The position numbers and the translations under genes were made by a program. The notes beneath the pieces were generated by a model. It was not told where the DNA came from, searched no databases, and saw nothing but the letters and a program-made list of their open reading frames with translations. 64,000 nucleotides of DNA from Cymbidium sinense (lineage: Eukaryota > Streptophyta > Magnoliopsida > Asparagales > Orchidaceae), in contig CM038221.1 in assembly GCA_021442155.1 (NCBI GenBank), forward strand, positions 42,355,648-42,419,647, given 5' to 3'. Below, one piece after another: positions 1 to 12,000 of this stretch; the first letter of the stretch is position 1; the number at the start of each line of letters is the position of its first letter.

Positions 1-589
1 GATCATAGGCTTAATCCTCTGCAAGCTTATAAGCAGAGTTTACATGGTTTAAATTACTTTAATGATGGTTGTATTGAATGGAGATGTTAACCGGAGGGGA
101 TATCATCAAGTTATTTTTGAAACTCAATGTCAAATCAATCTAAGTTTAAATTTAATAAAAATATCATGAATGTAAAATATGCTAAATTTAAAATGCTCAA
201 GTTAAATTTATCATCTCAAATTTAAAGCTAAAATTCATTCACTCATTCGTAACTATTTATCGGAGGTGATAAGTTAGGAAAACACTAGTTCACAAATGAG
301 CTAATGTCAAGTCAAGTGTGCTATTATTTTACTCTCAAACAATCTCATTCTAGTAAGGATGTGGCTTGTGTCATCTATTCACGTGATTTTGTCACCAAAT
401 GACACTATAGAAATTATGATTATGACGAGAGTCCTCTATTGTTTGTTGCTAAATTACACTTATATTACGGTCATGATTGTAGCCCATATGTATCTCAATA
501 GCTTTACCTGTTGAGTTGTGAACCATTTGATGCAAAGATAGGATAAAAAGCTCTTTGTTAGCTAAGATGGGCTTAAAATTATCTTCTTA

Positions 590-945
590 GACAAATATTA
601 ATTTAACTCTTTATGATCTCTTTAGACAAAACAACTCATAACTATCAATAATGATCCTTCAGTTAAGTTGAGTCGACTAATTCTGTTAACTAAGTAGACT
701 AGAGACTATAGTAGCTTAGGACGACAGAATCATGGAATTTTGATCGGGTGCGTCATCATTTTCCCCAACATATGCTTCAAGTTAAATGATGAATTTCATG
801 AAATTTTAAATTCCATTTGCCTTTACTATACGCTAAGCAATTAATGATCCAACGATTAATCTTAATCGAAAGTTTTTCATCATCATTGGGAGGGATAATT
901 AACTATAGGTACTTGTACCTATAGGAAAAGGTCTCACAACCCTAA
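590..945 (+). repeat. Copy 1 of an old dispersed LTR-like repeat
   Basis: This segment shares an ordered set of short matches with about 48780-49120 (same strand) and about 60520-60810 (opposite strand). The matches include a 'TTAACTAAGTAGAC' block, then 'GTCATCATTTT', then a block around 'TTAATTATAGG'. Order and spacing are kept but the sequence is much diverged, as expected of an old LTR or other high-copy repeat. No terminal repeats or target duplication could be defined. The flanking bases 1-589 hold no feature I can support. Confidence 0.4.
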
Positions 946-1021
946 GAAGGTTGCTACTACCACCACTGAGCCTAGTGTAGGCCACAACATAGAACTTCAT
1001 TAGGTTGAGCCCTACCGCTAA

Positions 1022-1705
1022 AAGGAGGAAACCAAGCAAGCAAACTTAGAGGCTTTTGAGTGTCAGAGTCTAGAGCCACAAAGATCTTTCATCTTTAATT
1101 TTATAGTAGGGACAAGCCTTTCCATAGGAGCTATTAATGACAAGAGGGGGAGCTCAAGTAAAGGCAGAACAGGAAAGAGCAGAGTCTCTAAGGCTCATTT
1201 TCAGAAGGAGTTAGCTCAGCTTGGACCTTTGATGTCAAGGAAGAGAAAGAAGGCCCTTTATGATTTGCTAGACATGGGGGATGTGCCATACCAGAGACCA
1301 TATGATTACTCTTCCTTACAGGACTCCCATGACTTATACTACTTGGCTTGGAACCAGGATAAGGATACTTCTAGGCTTAATGCAGGAGTAATGGAACACT
1401 GATTAGCCCTTGTGACAATTTCAATACCTTGCTCGATGTCACCCTCTCTTAGTTGGCCCAAGGTATCTCTTATCAAGATCCTAAGTCTTGTTGTAAGGGA
1501 TATGGGTTACACTGATATTGGAGATGCCACTTGCATGCTGATGGACCTCATTGAAGACCATGTCCCTTTAGGACATTTTGTTAGCTTTTTGAACATTATA
1601 CTTCTTGTAGTCCTAGCTTTTTGCTTTTTCTTATATAAAAGAGGTATGGCCTCTACTTTTTGCTTTTTTTTCCTTTTTTGTTGTAACTTGAACTCTTTAT
1701 CTTGA
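1022..1705 (+). pseudogene. Unrecognised open frame with one internal stop
   Basis: One reading frame stays open from just after a TAA at 1019-1021 to a stop after 1705 (about 228 codons), broken only by a TGA at 1400-1402. There is no ATG at its 5' end, so it looks like the remnant of a longer frame. The first half is basic and hydrophilic (it contains GKSRVSKAHFQKELAQLG). The second half ends in a hydrophobic stretch near residue 190 followed by a T-rich low-complexity region. I do not recognise the product. Its position next to a LINE and an LTR-like repeat makes a transposon protein remnant the likeliest explanation. Bases 1706-2199 hold nothing I can name. Confidence 0.3.
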
Positions 1706-2199
1706 TGCAAATGCACACTTTCAAGGCATCAAATCTAAAGTCCTCACAAAATGCGGGCTAAATCTCTAGGCAATATCTTATCTATAATTTTATCTGCTTT
1801 CTAAAAATTTGACTGGCATTGTTAATTTAAACTCTCTTTACTGAGAGGCCGGTAGTGGATTTTCGAAGCACACACTCAAAAATTATAGAAACAAATACTA
1901 GTACCATTTAGAAGAATAAAAAACCATTAGTTAATACTACAATATTTAATAAGAGAGAACCATTTTGAATTGATGCCAATTAATTCCATAATCATAATTG
2001 AAAAACCTGGATAAATTTTATCATAAGCTTTATGGATGTGAAGTTAAGAATGATATCACCATGACATGCTTTATGGTTAATTTCATGGAGAAATTCTTAG
2101 GACTAAAGTTTATTGCCACTAATATTCTCACAAGTAATGAAGCCACTTTGATAGGGTTAAATAATTTTGTTAAGAAGAGGAGTAAGACTTTTAGATAAT

Positions 2200-3330
2200 A
2201 TTTTTGTTATGATTTTATTGATCTCAATGGTTAGACTTGCAGGACTAATCTTTTCAATGTATAGGGATTGTGCTTTTTAGTGACTAGGGTGATTGATGTA
2301 GGGACGAAAACATTAAGAAGAGTAAAATCATTAATGAAGTCAATGATGGCTTTTGAAGGTCATTGTGAATAATTTTCCAACACTTATGATATAAAGTGGC
2401 AAACTCATCTGGGTTATTCAATTTATTTGAAACAAGATCTAATGTAGCTTGCTTGATTTTATCCAAAGAAGGAAGAGCTATCAAGGAGGATTTATCCTGC
2501 TGATGTACTAAAAGAGGAATGATAGAAGCATCATGAAAGTAAAGGCAAAGGCTACCCTCCCCTAAGACAAGAAAAATTATGTATTGTTGTGTCTATAAGT
2601 TTAATTTGTCTTCAATCCAATCAACAAATTCATCTCTTATTTTATAAATTTTATTGTTGTCTTTACTAAGTTTGACATAATTATGAAACTGCTTGGTGTT
2701 TGTGTGGCCAATCTTAGTCCTCTTGGTATTAAACTTTTGTCTTTGGATTATTTCTCTAGCATTTTATAAAGATTAATAGTAACTTGATCAAGATTAATAC
2801 TATATTCAAAGAGGTCAAAATGTAAAAAGAATTAGTTTCAATATCAGTTGCTTTTTCTTCAAAGAATCATTTTTTGGCAAGTAAAAATCACCAAAAACCT
2901 ATTTATTCTTTCATAAGTTATATTTAATATGCTTGCTTATATCAAAGCCTAATAAAACCTATATCATAAAGAATAGTTAGAATGAGCAAAATTCAAAAAG
3001 TCTTTATGGTCCAAATATTTTAAAGCCTAAAGTATTAGGGCCAATTTATTGAGATGGGGGATTTTTGTATCATCAAATTGATTAAGCCATATGCTTATAG
3101 TCTCTATGCAGTCTTTCCCAAACTTTTATAGTGATCTAAGTAAATGTTTTGTTTAGAAGGCCCACATCAGTAATCCAACAATTAGTGAAAGAACTAAAAA
3201 AGTCTTCAATGAAATCCAAATTTGGAGAAAATCCCCTAACTTTTCATGCACATAGAGATGTGTGTTGAAGTCCTCGCTATTAATTAATGGTCTTTGTGAA
3301 TATGATGCAAACAACTAGTATAGATCATGA
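2200..3330 (-). mobile_element. Degenerate L1-type LINE fragment (endonuclease to RT)
   Basis: Reading the minus strand downward from about 3330, shifted frames show L1-type LINE ORF2 in the right order. First comes an endonuclease segment with GDFNTHLYVHEKLGDF, then GLLNKTFTW. Next is the linker before the reverse transcriptase, with 'TKIGHTNTKQFHNYVKL' and 'RDEFVDWIEDKLNL'. Last is the start of the RT, with 'PDEFATLYHKCWKIIHNDLQK'-like text (about 2400-2284). The family uses target-primed reverse transcription. The copy is truncated before the RT active site and carries several frameshifts and stops, so it is dead. Assignment rests on motif order read by eye. Confidence 0.6.
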
Positions 3331-3564
3331 TAACTAAAATACATATTACACCGAAAAAATAGCTACTTAATTTTATGTCACAGTTAAAACTTTGTTTTAA
3401 AGGATTCAAATCTTTTTATCGGGGTTGAAAAGGGCCCCACAAAACCAAATCTATGTCTAAAGCTATTAAATTTATTTACATAGATTTTGGACTAATATGA
3501 GTTTTTTAATGTGAGATTGAGAGGCCACTTTAGAAACCCCTGTACATTTCAAATGAGAGTTGTA

Positions 3565-3967
3565 ATCGGTTGTTTGGAATCAAAGTAAATAAGGGTTTTA
3601 TATTTTTTGGCGTTTGGCGAGGATGTAAAAGTAAAATTTCAAAGTGACAATGCATTTGAATTCACCCTATATATATTTTGGTGTATTTGAGTTCATTGGC
3701 AAATTCCAAATACATCTGGCGAATTGTAATGGCCGGCCGCCTCACCGCCACCACCTTCCACTGGCCTGCAGTGCCGGCCACGCCTAGCTGCCACCGCCGC
3801 CGCATCGATCGCCACCATGTCGTGACAAAACTTTCAAAATACTTTACATTGCATTGTTTTTATCAAACAGAAAAAACAAACTCATGAATTTGTAAAATTT
3901 TTAACCAAACAACCTAAAATAATCCAAATACATTGTATTCTTTTTTCAGACAACCAAACAGCCCCTA
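3565..3967. mobile_element. MITE-like element with a GC-rich centre
   Basis: The right end reads CAACCAAACAGCCCC, the inverted form of the GGGGCTGTTTGGTTG-type terminus common in hAT/Tourist-like MITEs. The left side has a diverged GGTTGTTTGGAAT around 3570-3585. Further matches between the arms include AAAGTAAAATTTCAAAG on the left and a diverged complement on the right. The centre (about 3729-3825) is sharply GC-rich, unlike everything around it, and holds ATGGCCGGCCGCC. Ends and target duplication are not certain. Confidence 0.4.
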
Positions 3968-6900
3968 AGATGAAGAAGATTTAGCTTGAGACCTTGAAAA
4001 TCTAGGAGAAGGATCATAAATAACCTTCTTCCAGTTACTTTTTTTTATTTGTAATGGATGCTGAGAGGAGAAAGAGCTCAGATAGAGGGGTGAACAATAG
4101 GCACATTATCCCTATATATTCTTATTTGATCATCAAGATGAAGTTCGAAGGTGAAATGATCATCTTTCGATTTAAGGTTGCAACTTCTTGATCACCATCC
4201 TCACACAATGGGAAAATTAATCAAGGAAGCTCTAGTCAAAGGCACATATATGTTAGTGAAATTAAGGTTGTGAAAATATGAGCTGATAAAGAAGCGGAAG
4301 AAGGAGAGGTTCAATGATTTGATGAGTGTTAAATCAAATGCTATAATAAATATTTAAATTATTAAATATAATTTAAATAATATATTAATATAAATAAGTG
4401 ATAAATATATAATAAAAAATAAATTACATAAATAAAAATATATTTTTAATAATTATAAATTTAAAAATTGATATAATTATATGTGCATTATAAATCTAGA
4501 TATATGTATATTAAAATATTTAAAAATTAGAAATTTTTTGATAATATAGATTTATGTATATAAATATATTTATAATAAGAAAATAAAATTTATGATATAA
4601 ATACTTATTTTAGAATTTTTATAAAATATTATTTTAAATCTTATATTTTTAAAATAAGTTTTTGTATTATAAAGTATTATTGATAATAAAAATATAAAGT
4701 TAAAAATTAAAATTTATTTTTATAATCTTACATTTCAAACTCGTTTAATATTTCTAAAGCCCAAGTCATATAGTTCAAATTTTCAATCCTAAAGCCTAAC
4801 TTAAGTTTCACCATAATTAGTTTTTTTAGTCTTACATCATAAATGAGAGTTAGTGTTGCACTCTTTATATTGAAACATAGAGTTTTAAAGTATGAGCTTT
4901 CAACATACTTGGGTGGTGGTTTGAATTATATGTTATGATTAATTGAATAAGCTTATTATAATAATATTAAGATTTTTAGAATTTATAAGATTTATTTTAA
5001 AAATATTAATTAAAATATTATGTTTAATTCAATATAGTTTTTCTAAGAAAAAAATTTAATCATTTGATTGAGAATTAAAGATAATTAAAATGGTTTAATT
5101 TGAATTAGTCGATTTTCTATAATCTGGACCAGTTCGTCGGTTCACTAATTGAGTTAGCAGTTCATGCTGATTTTCACTGATTCAATTGGAAATTAGGCTA
5201 ACTAGATTTGTTCTATTTAGGGTTCACAGTCAAGCTGATTGAACCAATCGACTCGATTTTTAAAACAATGAGTAAAATCCACTTCAATATTAGGATTAAT
5301 ACAAATTTCATTAGAGGTAAATGAATTAGGATTTAAATATTTCAACTTTGCTTAGTGAAAAATTGGGATAAGTATGAGAGAAAACATATTAGAATTACTT
5401 TTAGGCGTTAAACTCTTGGCATGAATCTCATTATCAAGTGCCACCTCGTAGTTAAACATATTCATGCATCTTATTGGTATTCACCTCACCAAAGTTTTGA
5501 TAATTATCGGGATACATTCTTCTTACTATATTTTTATTAGCTTAAAAATGGCTTTTGTAGGAAGTTCACCTAAGTTCAAGGTGGGTCACAAAACATGGGT
5601 TAGAATTATGCTCATATTTAAAGCAAGACAAACTTAAGTTGGTAAATTCTCCATCATCCTTTACCTAAGAATACCATTTGCATGAAATGAAATTTCTTTT
5701 TTTTTTTAGTAAAACTTGACATAATATCCATTTTCCATAAAAACCTAGCCATTAGAGGCCTAATAAATTTAGTAGTAATGACATCCATAACCAACTAAAA
5801 ACTGATGCAAATGAAAATAAAATATGATGATCCATAAAATGCGATCAAAGTTTTAGAAAAAGAATCCACACTGACAAGCTATGGCATTATTGATTTTTCA
5901 GGGTTAAACTTAACAGACCATTGTGCCTTAAGGGAAAGCCAAGAACAAAATAAAATTGATGGAAAAAAATTCTCATATAGTCATCTTCATTTTCAACTAT
6001 AATGAAAATGTGCATGCTATTTATAAGGCCATAAAAACTAAATCATGCAATTTCAAACTAGAAAAAAACTTTATTTTGCCTTTCATATTTGGTCTATACA
6101 AATTTACCTAGTAGAGACAAATCACTTTTTTTTTGTGTGCAAGAAATTGAACCTTAGATCTTAAGAATGCAAAGATAGTAAATAATTTTGCATAAAGACA
6201 ATTTTAGAGCATCATGGGTATTAAGAAGAGTTTTATGAGCTATAACGATATTACACAATTTAATCGAGGAGATTGGATCTTAAGGTGAAGAAGTCAATTT
6301 TCTACCTACAACTTTCAATCCATTGATCTTGAAGAAGCGACCAATGACTCCTCTATGTTAGATCGGGAAGGAAATACATCGACACTTAAGGTATTAATGC
6401 CAAGACGAGAGAAGATCTCAATTTGTGGTGATGTGGTGCCTTTTTGGAGATAAAATTCTATTCTTTTCACCAGATTTTAATGAGGAACGAGTCTTGATGT
6501 GCATGAGGTGGATCTAGATGTCCATTGTCAAGGAGGCATATACCACTCCCCATTTGATCCCCTCTCAGTTAAGCATCAAATGTAACAGAAGTAGTCAATC
6601 TATTAAGACATTCCCTAGTAGCACTCATCCTTTGAGTGGGTTGAAAATTAATTATCTAAATAGTCACAATAGATTTTCTACACTTTCATGATTATTCAAA
6701 TAGATTGACTAGCATTCTTAATATGAAGGCGTGTATAATTTTAATCATCATAATGGACTGCATAGCTTCTAATAAACTTTATAAAATTTTTGCATATCAG
6801 ATGTGGTCTTTAAATTACATCATGAATATCTTTTCTTTTTATATTAGTTTCAAAATTGTCCTATTGCCCCGATCGCCGGGATATGGTTTTCAGATAGCTG

Positions 6901-8130
6901 ATGTGAACCAAAACGAGGTGCTGCATCAAACTTTTGGATGTCGAATGAAATTTGGTCACCTAATTATGGCCCTACCTGCTTCTTTCTCTCGTTTGAAATA
7001 ATAATCAATATAATTATTGGTGAGTTAAAGTTCAGTTAGTTAAACAACTATAGTATATAATTTAAAATACAAGAATAAAAAGTAATAACATTTATGCTGG
7101 TCTTTCGAATTAATATGAAATATCACGAGCATAATTAATGTAGTGCATTAATTTTAAAAGAATAAAAATCTTATGAGTAAATGACAATCATAAGCAGTAA
7201 GTATATCCATCTGCAAAGAAATACATAGCATTATTTATATGTCAAACATTTAATGCATCATGCTATTCTGGATTATATGAAATTATTTACCTTCTTTTCA
7301 ATTTCTTTCTCTTTTTTTTTTTTTGTTTTTCATACATATTCATAACATTAGGTTGCTAACTAGCCGTTGGCTAACAATTATTAATTGCTTTTCACTTCAA
7401 GGTTGGATCATACACACTAACTTTTAAAATAAATAAAATATTAAGGTTGACCTCGTCAAGTCTTTCGCCTTTTCTTATGTAGGTTACCATCATTTGTCAG
7501 CCTATCTCATATGACATAACCTTTTAGAAATTTATTTTATTTTTAAATTTATTGTATTAAAATTTTGTTATATATTTATTGTATCTATGCACTTATTAAT
7601 AATCAACATGTGTCACAAAAATATGACATTTAAAATTTACAACTGAGTGTTTTATTGTGCATTACATTATGAATATTCCTAACTCTCTAGTAATATTAAT
7701 ATCTTAAAATTACTTAAACAAATGATTACATAAAAATATAAAAATTTTACTTATAAATATTAGGTGCTAATAATATACTCAATATGAAGAAAATTATATA
7801 AATATTAGACCAATGAATTATTTGCATATGGTATTAAAGAGTATCTCATCTCATTTATAGATCTTTGGTGTGATTTTTCTTATTTTTATCTTCAAGACAT
7901 CTTGTTCTTTCATAAACAATTTAAAAATAATTATTTCCTCAATTTATTATTAATTTCTAGATTGTAAATTGAAATTAAATCAATTAACCTCAAAATAATA
8001 TTTTTGCTTCAAAACAATGTCTCCTCATCAAGTCTTTAAAGCCTACAAGTGCAATCAAATTGATTTAAAAGATATAAAAATTGAATTTCTACCTAAAAAA
8101 TCAACTCAATTTGTAGAGGAAAAAAGAAAA
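3968..8130. other. AT-rich non-coding stretch
   Basis: No gene was recognised here. Bases 4321-4735 are almost pure A/T. Bases 5110-5260 contain repeated GTTCA/ACTGATTCA-type words, resembling the 'gaccGGTTCA' low-complexity repeats seen in plant introns. The short open frames in this stretch (for example 6705-7001) lack recognisable motifs and look like chance. Confidence 0.5.
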
Positions 8131-8149
8131 ATTGGATTCATTAACTAAA

Positions 8150-8360
8150 TTTATAATTTCCTTTTTTCCCTCTTCTTTTTTTTCTCCTTCTCTTCTTGTC
8201 CTGACTCTTCGCCTCCTCTTCTTCTTCTTCTTCTTCTTCTCCCCTCCTCTTCTTTTCCATCTTCCCTTCTTTTCTTCGTCCTCCTCCTCCTCCTTTCCCA
8301 TTCTCTTTTTTCTTCCCTTGTCCATTTCTCCCCATATCCACTCTAATTTCACCTCCAGCT
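8150..8360 (+). repeat. Pyrimidine-rich tract with (CTT)n
   Basis: About 200 bases are almost all C and T on the + strand, with a (TTC)n core near 8212-8240. The open frames on both strands are direct products of this composition (poly-F/S/P and poly-K/R/E) and are not genes. The tract lies ~570 bases upstream of the first firmly identified FLU exon. A 5'UTR role is possible but unsupported. Confidence 0.6.
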
Positions 8361-8617
8361 AGTCACAGAAAGGGATAAGATAAGATTAAGCATAGAATAT
8401 TCTATTAATCAGTTAACTAATTAATTAATTATTCATTTAATAATTATTATTATATTTAAATAATCATATATATATTTCTATATCAAATTGATCTAAATAA
8501 ATGTTGAATTTTATAAAAATATGCTTAGTAATTTTTAGGATTTATGAAAAATGGGATATAAATTTTAAGAGAAATTTTCATCTCATCTTTTTGAAATTTT
8601 TTGGTTTCTTACCGAAG

Positions 8618-8729
8618 ATCTCTAAGTCAATATGAAAAATATAGTGTTGAAGAGGTGGAATGCGACTTCAATTGTCAAGGACTGGAAGAAGATAGCTCTC
8701 ATGCTCTCATCCCGATAACAGTTAATGAT
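8618..8729 (+). CDS. FLU: Tentative upstream exon of FLU
   Basis: An open segment follows a T-rich tract and an AG at 8616-8617 and ends at a GT donor (GTAAAT) at 8730. Its frame ends exactly on a codon, so it joins in phase 0 to the firm exon starting at 8928. The predicted peptide is acidic (VEEVECDFNCQGLEEDSS) and could be the poorly conserved region between the transit peptide and the membrane segment. I do not recognise the residues themselves. The exon would need a preceding exon ending two bases into a codon, and none was found. Confidence 0.35.
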
Positions 8730-8927
8730 GTAAATATAATTTCCTGTTTTTTTGGTGATGGCATGTAATTTTAGGTTGTATTTTCCTAATTTTTTTTGTT
8801 GGAATGGAGCTCTAATATCTTATACAAGTTTGGCTTCAGACTTTGTCTAGTTATTTGCATTTATGCATACGAATTTTGTTAATGACATTTTATCAAGATT
8901 GACTTTTTTTGAAATTTTATTATGCAG

Positions 8928-9078
8928 GTGATGACTTGTGCAAAAGCATTAGTTGTTGTGCAAGCTTTGATGTTAATTTTGCCTCTTGATGTACTAGCGG
9001 AGACTTGTGAGACTGCGAACTCTTATTTCAACATGCCTTTTTTATTTATAATAGCCCTTATTGGGGCTACTGTTGGTG
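8928..9078 (+). CDS. FLU: FLU exon: pre-membrane region and membrane segment
   Basis: The acceptor TTATTATGCAG ends at 8927 and the donor GTGAGT starts at 9079. The exon encodes VMTCAKALVVVQALMLILP, then AETCETANS, then the hydrophobic MPFLFIIALIGATVGG. The AETCE/ANS segment just before the membrane helix is typical of FLU. The exon ends one base into a Gly codon completed at 17055. Confidence 0.9.
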
Positions 9079-12000
9079 GTGAGTGTCCTTTATCTTGTTT
9101 CTCATGAATTTTTGGTTGTATGGAATTAGTTGTTGGGTTTTGTGGTATTTCTTTGATTTTCTTCCAATGTGAATTCTCGTATATGATTGATTGACTTTTA
9201 TAAATGCCTACAATGTAGATTTTACAATACATACTTGAAAGGTCCAAATAGCAATTAATCATATTTTAATCCCTTCATTTAGGTGTTTGTGACACTTTTC
9301 CTTTGCTTTTCAGTAGCGAAAAGCATCGTCTGGCTACTAGCTTTTGGATGTTTTTCGAAAAGTATTTTGAATCAGTATTAGAGTGTGGTCGAAAGTTCTT
9401 TATAAATTTTTCAAAAGAAAATATTTATACACAACTTTTCAAAAGTTGCTTTCTCCACAGCAACTTTACAATCAGCTTTTCAAAAAGCTACAGCTACTAT
9501 AAACAGACCCTTAGAATGTGTTATTGAATTGCTAAAGAGTTGGCATTACCACTTTATGCAGAAGAAATAGGGATTAAGTAGGTTTATTATAACCATGGTC
9601 TAGAGAAACTTTTTCTTATAGAGTATGAACTTCTAGGGTTCTATCCTGCCAGGGTTGGACAGTCCAACTAATGAAAATACTCGCAGTTATCAGCCCATCA
9701 GCTGGCCCCACCATAGATGCTCGTGACTGTCCTTTCAGCCCCACACACCAACATAAAGAAAAAGTCATTGAAAAACTCTGCCAATGCGAACGATTCTAAA
9801 TATGTGCATACTGCTAACGGAACTACTTAAGTTGGTGCACAGTTCCCATGTCAAATGTCTTGTAATTATTCTTAAACAATAAATTTCTCTTGCCAGCAAT
9901 TCAGGTTTACTGCTCATGTCAAATCAATTCTAGCTAATTTTTTATATTTAGAAGCACTATAAGAAACAACGTTACTTCAAGAAACAACTATCACTTTACC
10001 TGCCAAGTTTTTATCTTTAAAAGTACATAATCTAAGCAAACTTTAACAACTCTTCTTTGTCAAGGGCCATCTACAAAGATAAAGACATAAAAATAGAAAC
10101 AGCCCTTCAAAATTAGGGATTGTCTTTAAAAATAAAATAAGAAAATACAAGACAAAAGTGGTTGGCAATTATATTTATTGAGAGGGTTTAAGATCAAATT
10201 GATCCCTCAACTATTTATGAAAGACCAATTTAATCCCAGACTAAACAGGAGGACCAATTTGGTCCCTTGACTATTTGATCAAGGACCAAATTGGTCCTTC
10301 CGTGGTGCGGTGCAGGGTAAGATTTATTAGTTATCTACTTCTTTTTATTTTTTGTTATTCTGAAAATACTCTGCAGTATTCATTATTTCTCTACAAATTT
10401 TCTTTAAATTCCAAACGGAAGGATCAACTTGATTCCTGATCAAATAGGCAAGGGATCAAATTGGTTCTCCTGTTTAAGTCCTTCATAAATAGTTGAGGGA
10501 CCAATTTGATCCTAAATCCTTTATTGAGATAAGGAAGACGGATGATGTTGTAGGCTAGCAAGCTTATTCAATCTAAAAAGAGTGATTGAATCAAATAATT
10601 GGCTTAACGAACTTTGCATTGTTTCTTAAGTTTTTTTTTTAGTTATTTTTCTTTTTGTTGTGTTTGTCAAGCATTTGTCTTTATGTTGTAAGTAGGTTTT
10701 TCCATGGGTTTTGTGTTCTTATTTAGTATTAGGTTTATCAGCCATTCTTAAACTGATGTAAGGATATTTTGGAAATTGTATCCCCTTGGCTTATTTTATG
10801 AATATGAGTTGTTATTTTTTTATGGTTAATGAATGGTGAAATGATTTTTCTAGTTGCCAATTTTGTGAAGCCCTCCCTTGACCATTGCTAAGAGTTCCCA
10901 TGGAAACCCATCCAAAAATCCCTAATCCCTTACTGGTCCTGTCATAGCCTCATTGATCTAATTTAGTCATTTCCTAAATTGGGTTATTCCAACCATCCAA
11001 ACAACCCAATTTTGATATTTTTTATATTTTTTGCTTTTCTTTTAACTCTTTTAATTCTAACTAAAGTTCTCAAACTCTAGTCAAAAGAATTTAACCATCT
11101 CTATAACTAAAATGAGCTTTCCCATTCCCAATAACTGATACACTTTTAATCTCAAAAGCGGCATGCATCCCCTTTGCCCCATCCGTTTATTTACCACTGT
11201 TAACTGGTGTTCCCCTTTGATTTACCTTACATGGATGTGATGATTTCTTGTGTTGAAACTATCTTGTATCAACTCTCTCAAGTAACTGTTCTATAAAGAG
11301 TTAAATCCAAATATTCATCTAGCAGATTGGAGACTAGTTTTTCTAACTCATCTTGTTTCAATCAAAGGTCATTAGTATCTGGATGATCCTTCTATTTAAT
11401 AAGAACTTTGTGGTTTGCAATAACATCTGCAGGTGGCTCTTCTGCAAGAAAAGAATTCACCTTAGGGCAGGCGGGTTGAAAGGGTACTTTGTAACATAGT
11501 TAGTCTACAAATTCCTTGTTGTTTAGCAAGGTATGATATCTTCTATATCAAAAATAGGAATAGAAGGCATGTTGGAAAGCAATTCTAGAACATAAGCATT
11601 TAGTTTTAAGTTTCATTAAAATTTTAAAGGGTAAATGTGCTATTTTATTGTGACTTTTTGAATTTGGTTGAGGGATTAGCTTGGGTTAATGCATATCAAA
11701 ACATAATCATCTCATTATATTTTCTATAAGATTATTTATGATTAACTGCTTTGGCATATTTAGAATTATTAGTTTCAATTTAATTTATAAAAGAATTCAT
11801 ATGGGCTAGAGAAATCTTTTACAAATATAAATGCTAAATCAAAATATACATGAGATGAATATCATGCAAGATTTATGAGTCTTTTAGGATTATAACATAT
11901 ACAATTTTAAAAGGTGTTTGATGTGATGTTTTAGAAATGATATTACAAGTAAACTCAAAAGTGGCAAGATGCAAATCTTAAGCATCTAATTTTATGCCAA

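Noticed and set aside
3678..3887. Open frame starting near ATGGCCGGCC as the missing FLU transit-peptide exon
   Set aside because: The possible donors at 3819 and 3822 leave the frame in phase 0, which does not match the tentative exon at 8618. The segment also sits inside a MITE-like element.
8101..8362. Overlapping open frames on both strands (poly-F/S/P and poly-K/R/E)
   Set aside because: They are translations of a pyrimidine-rich (CTT)n tract.
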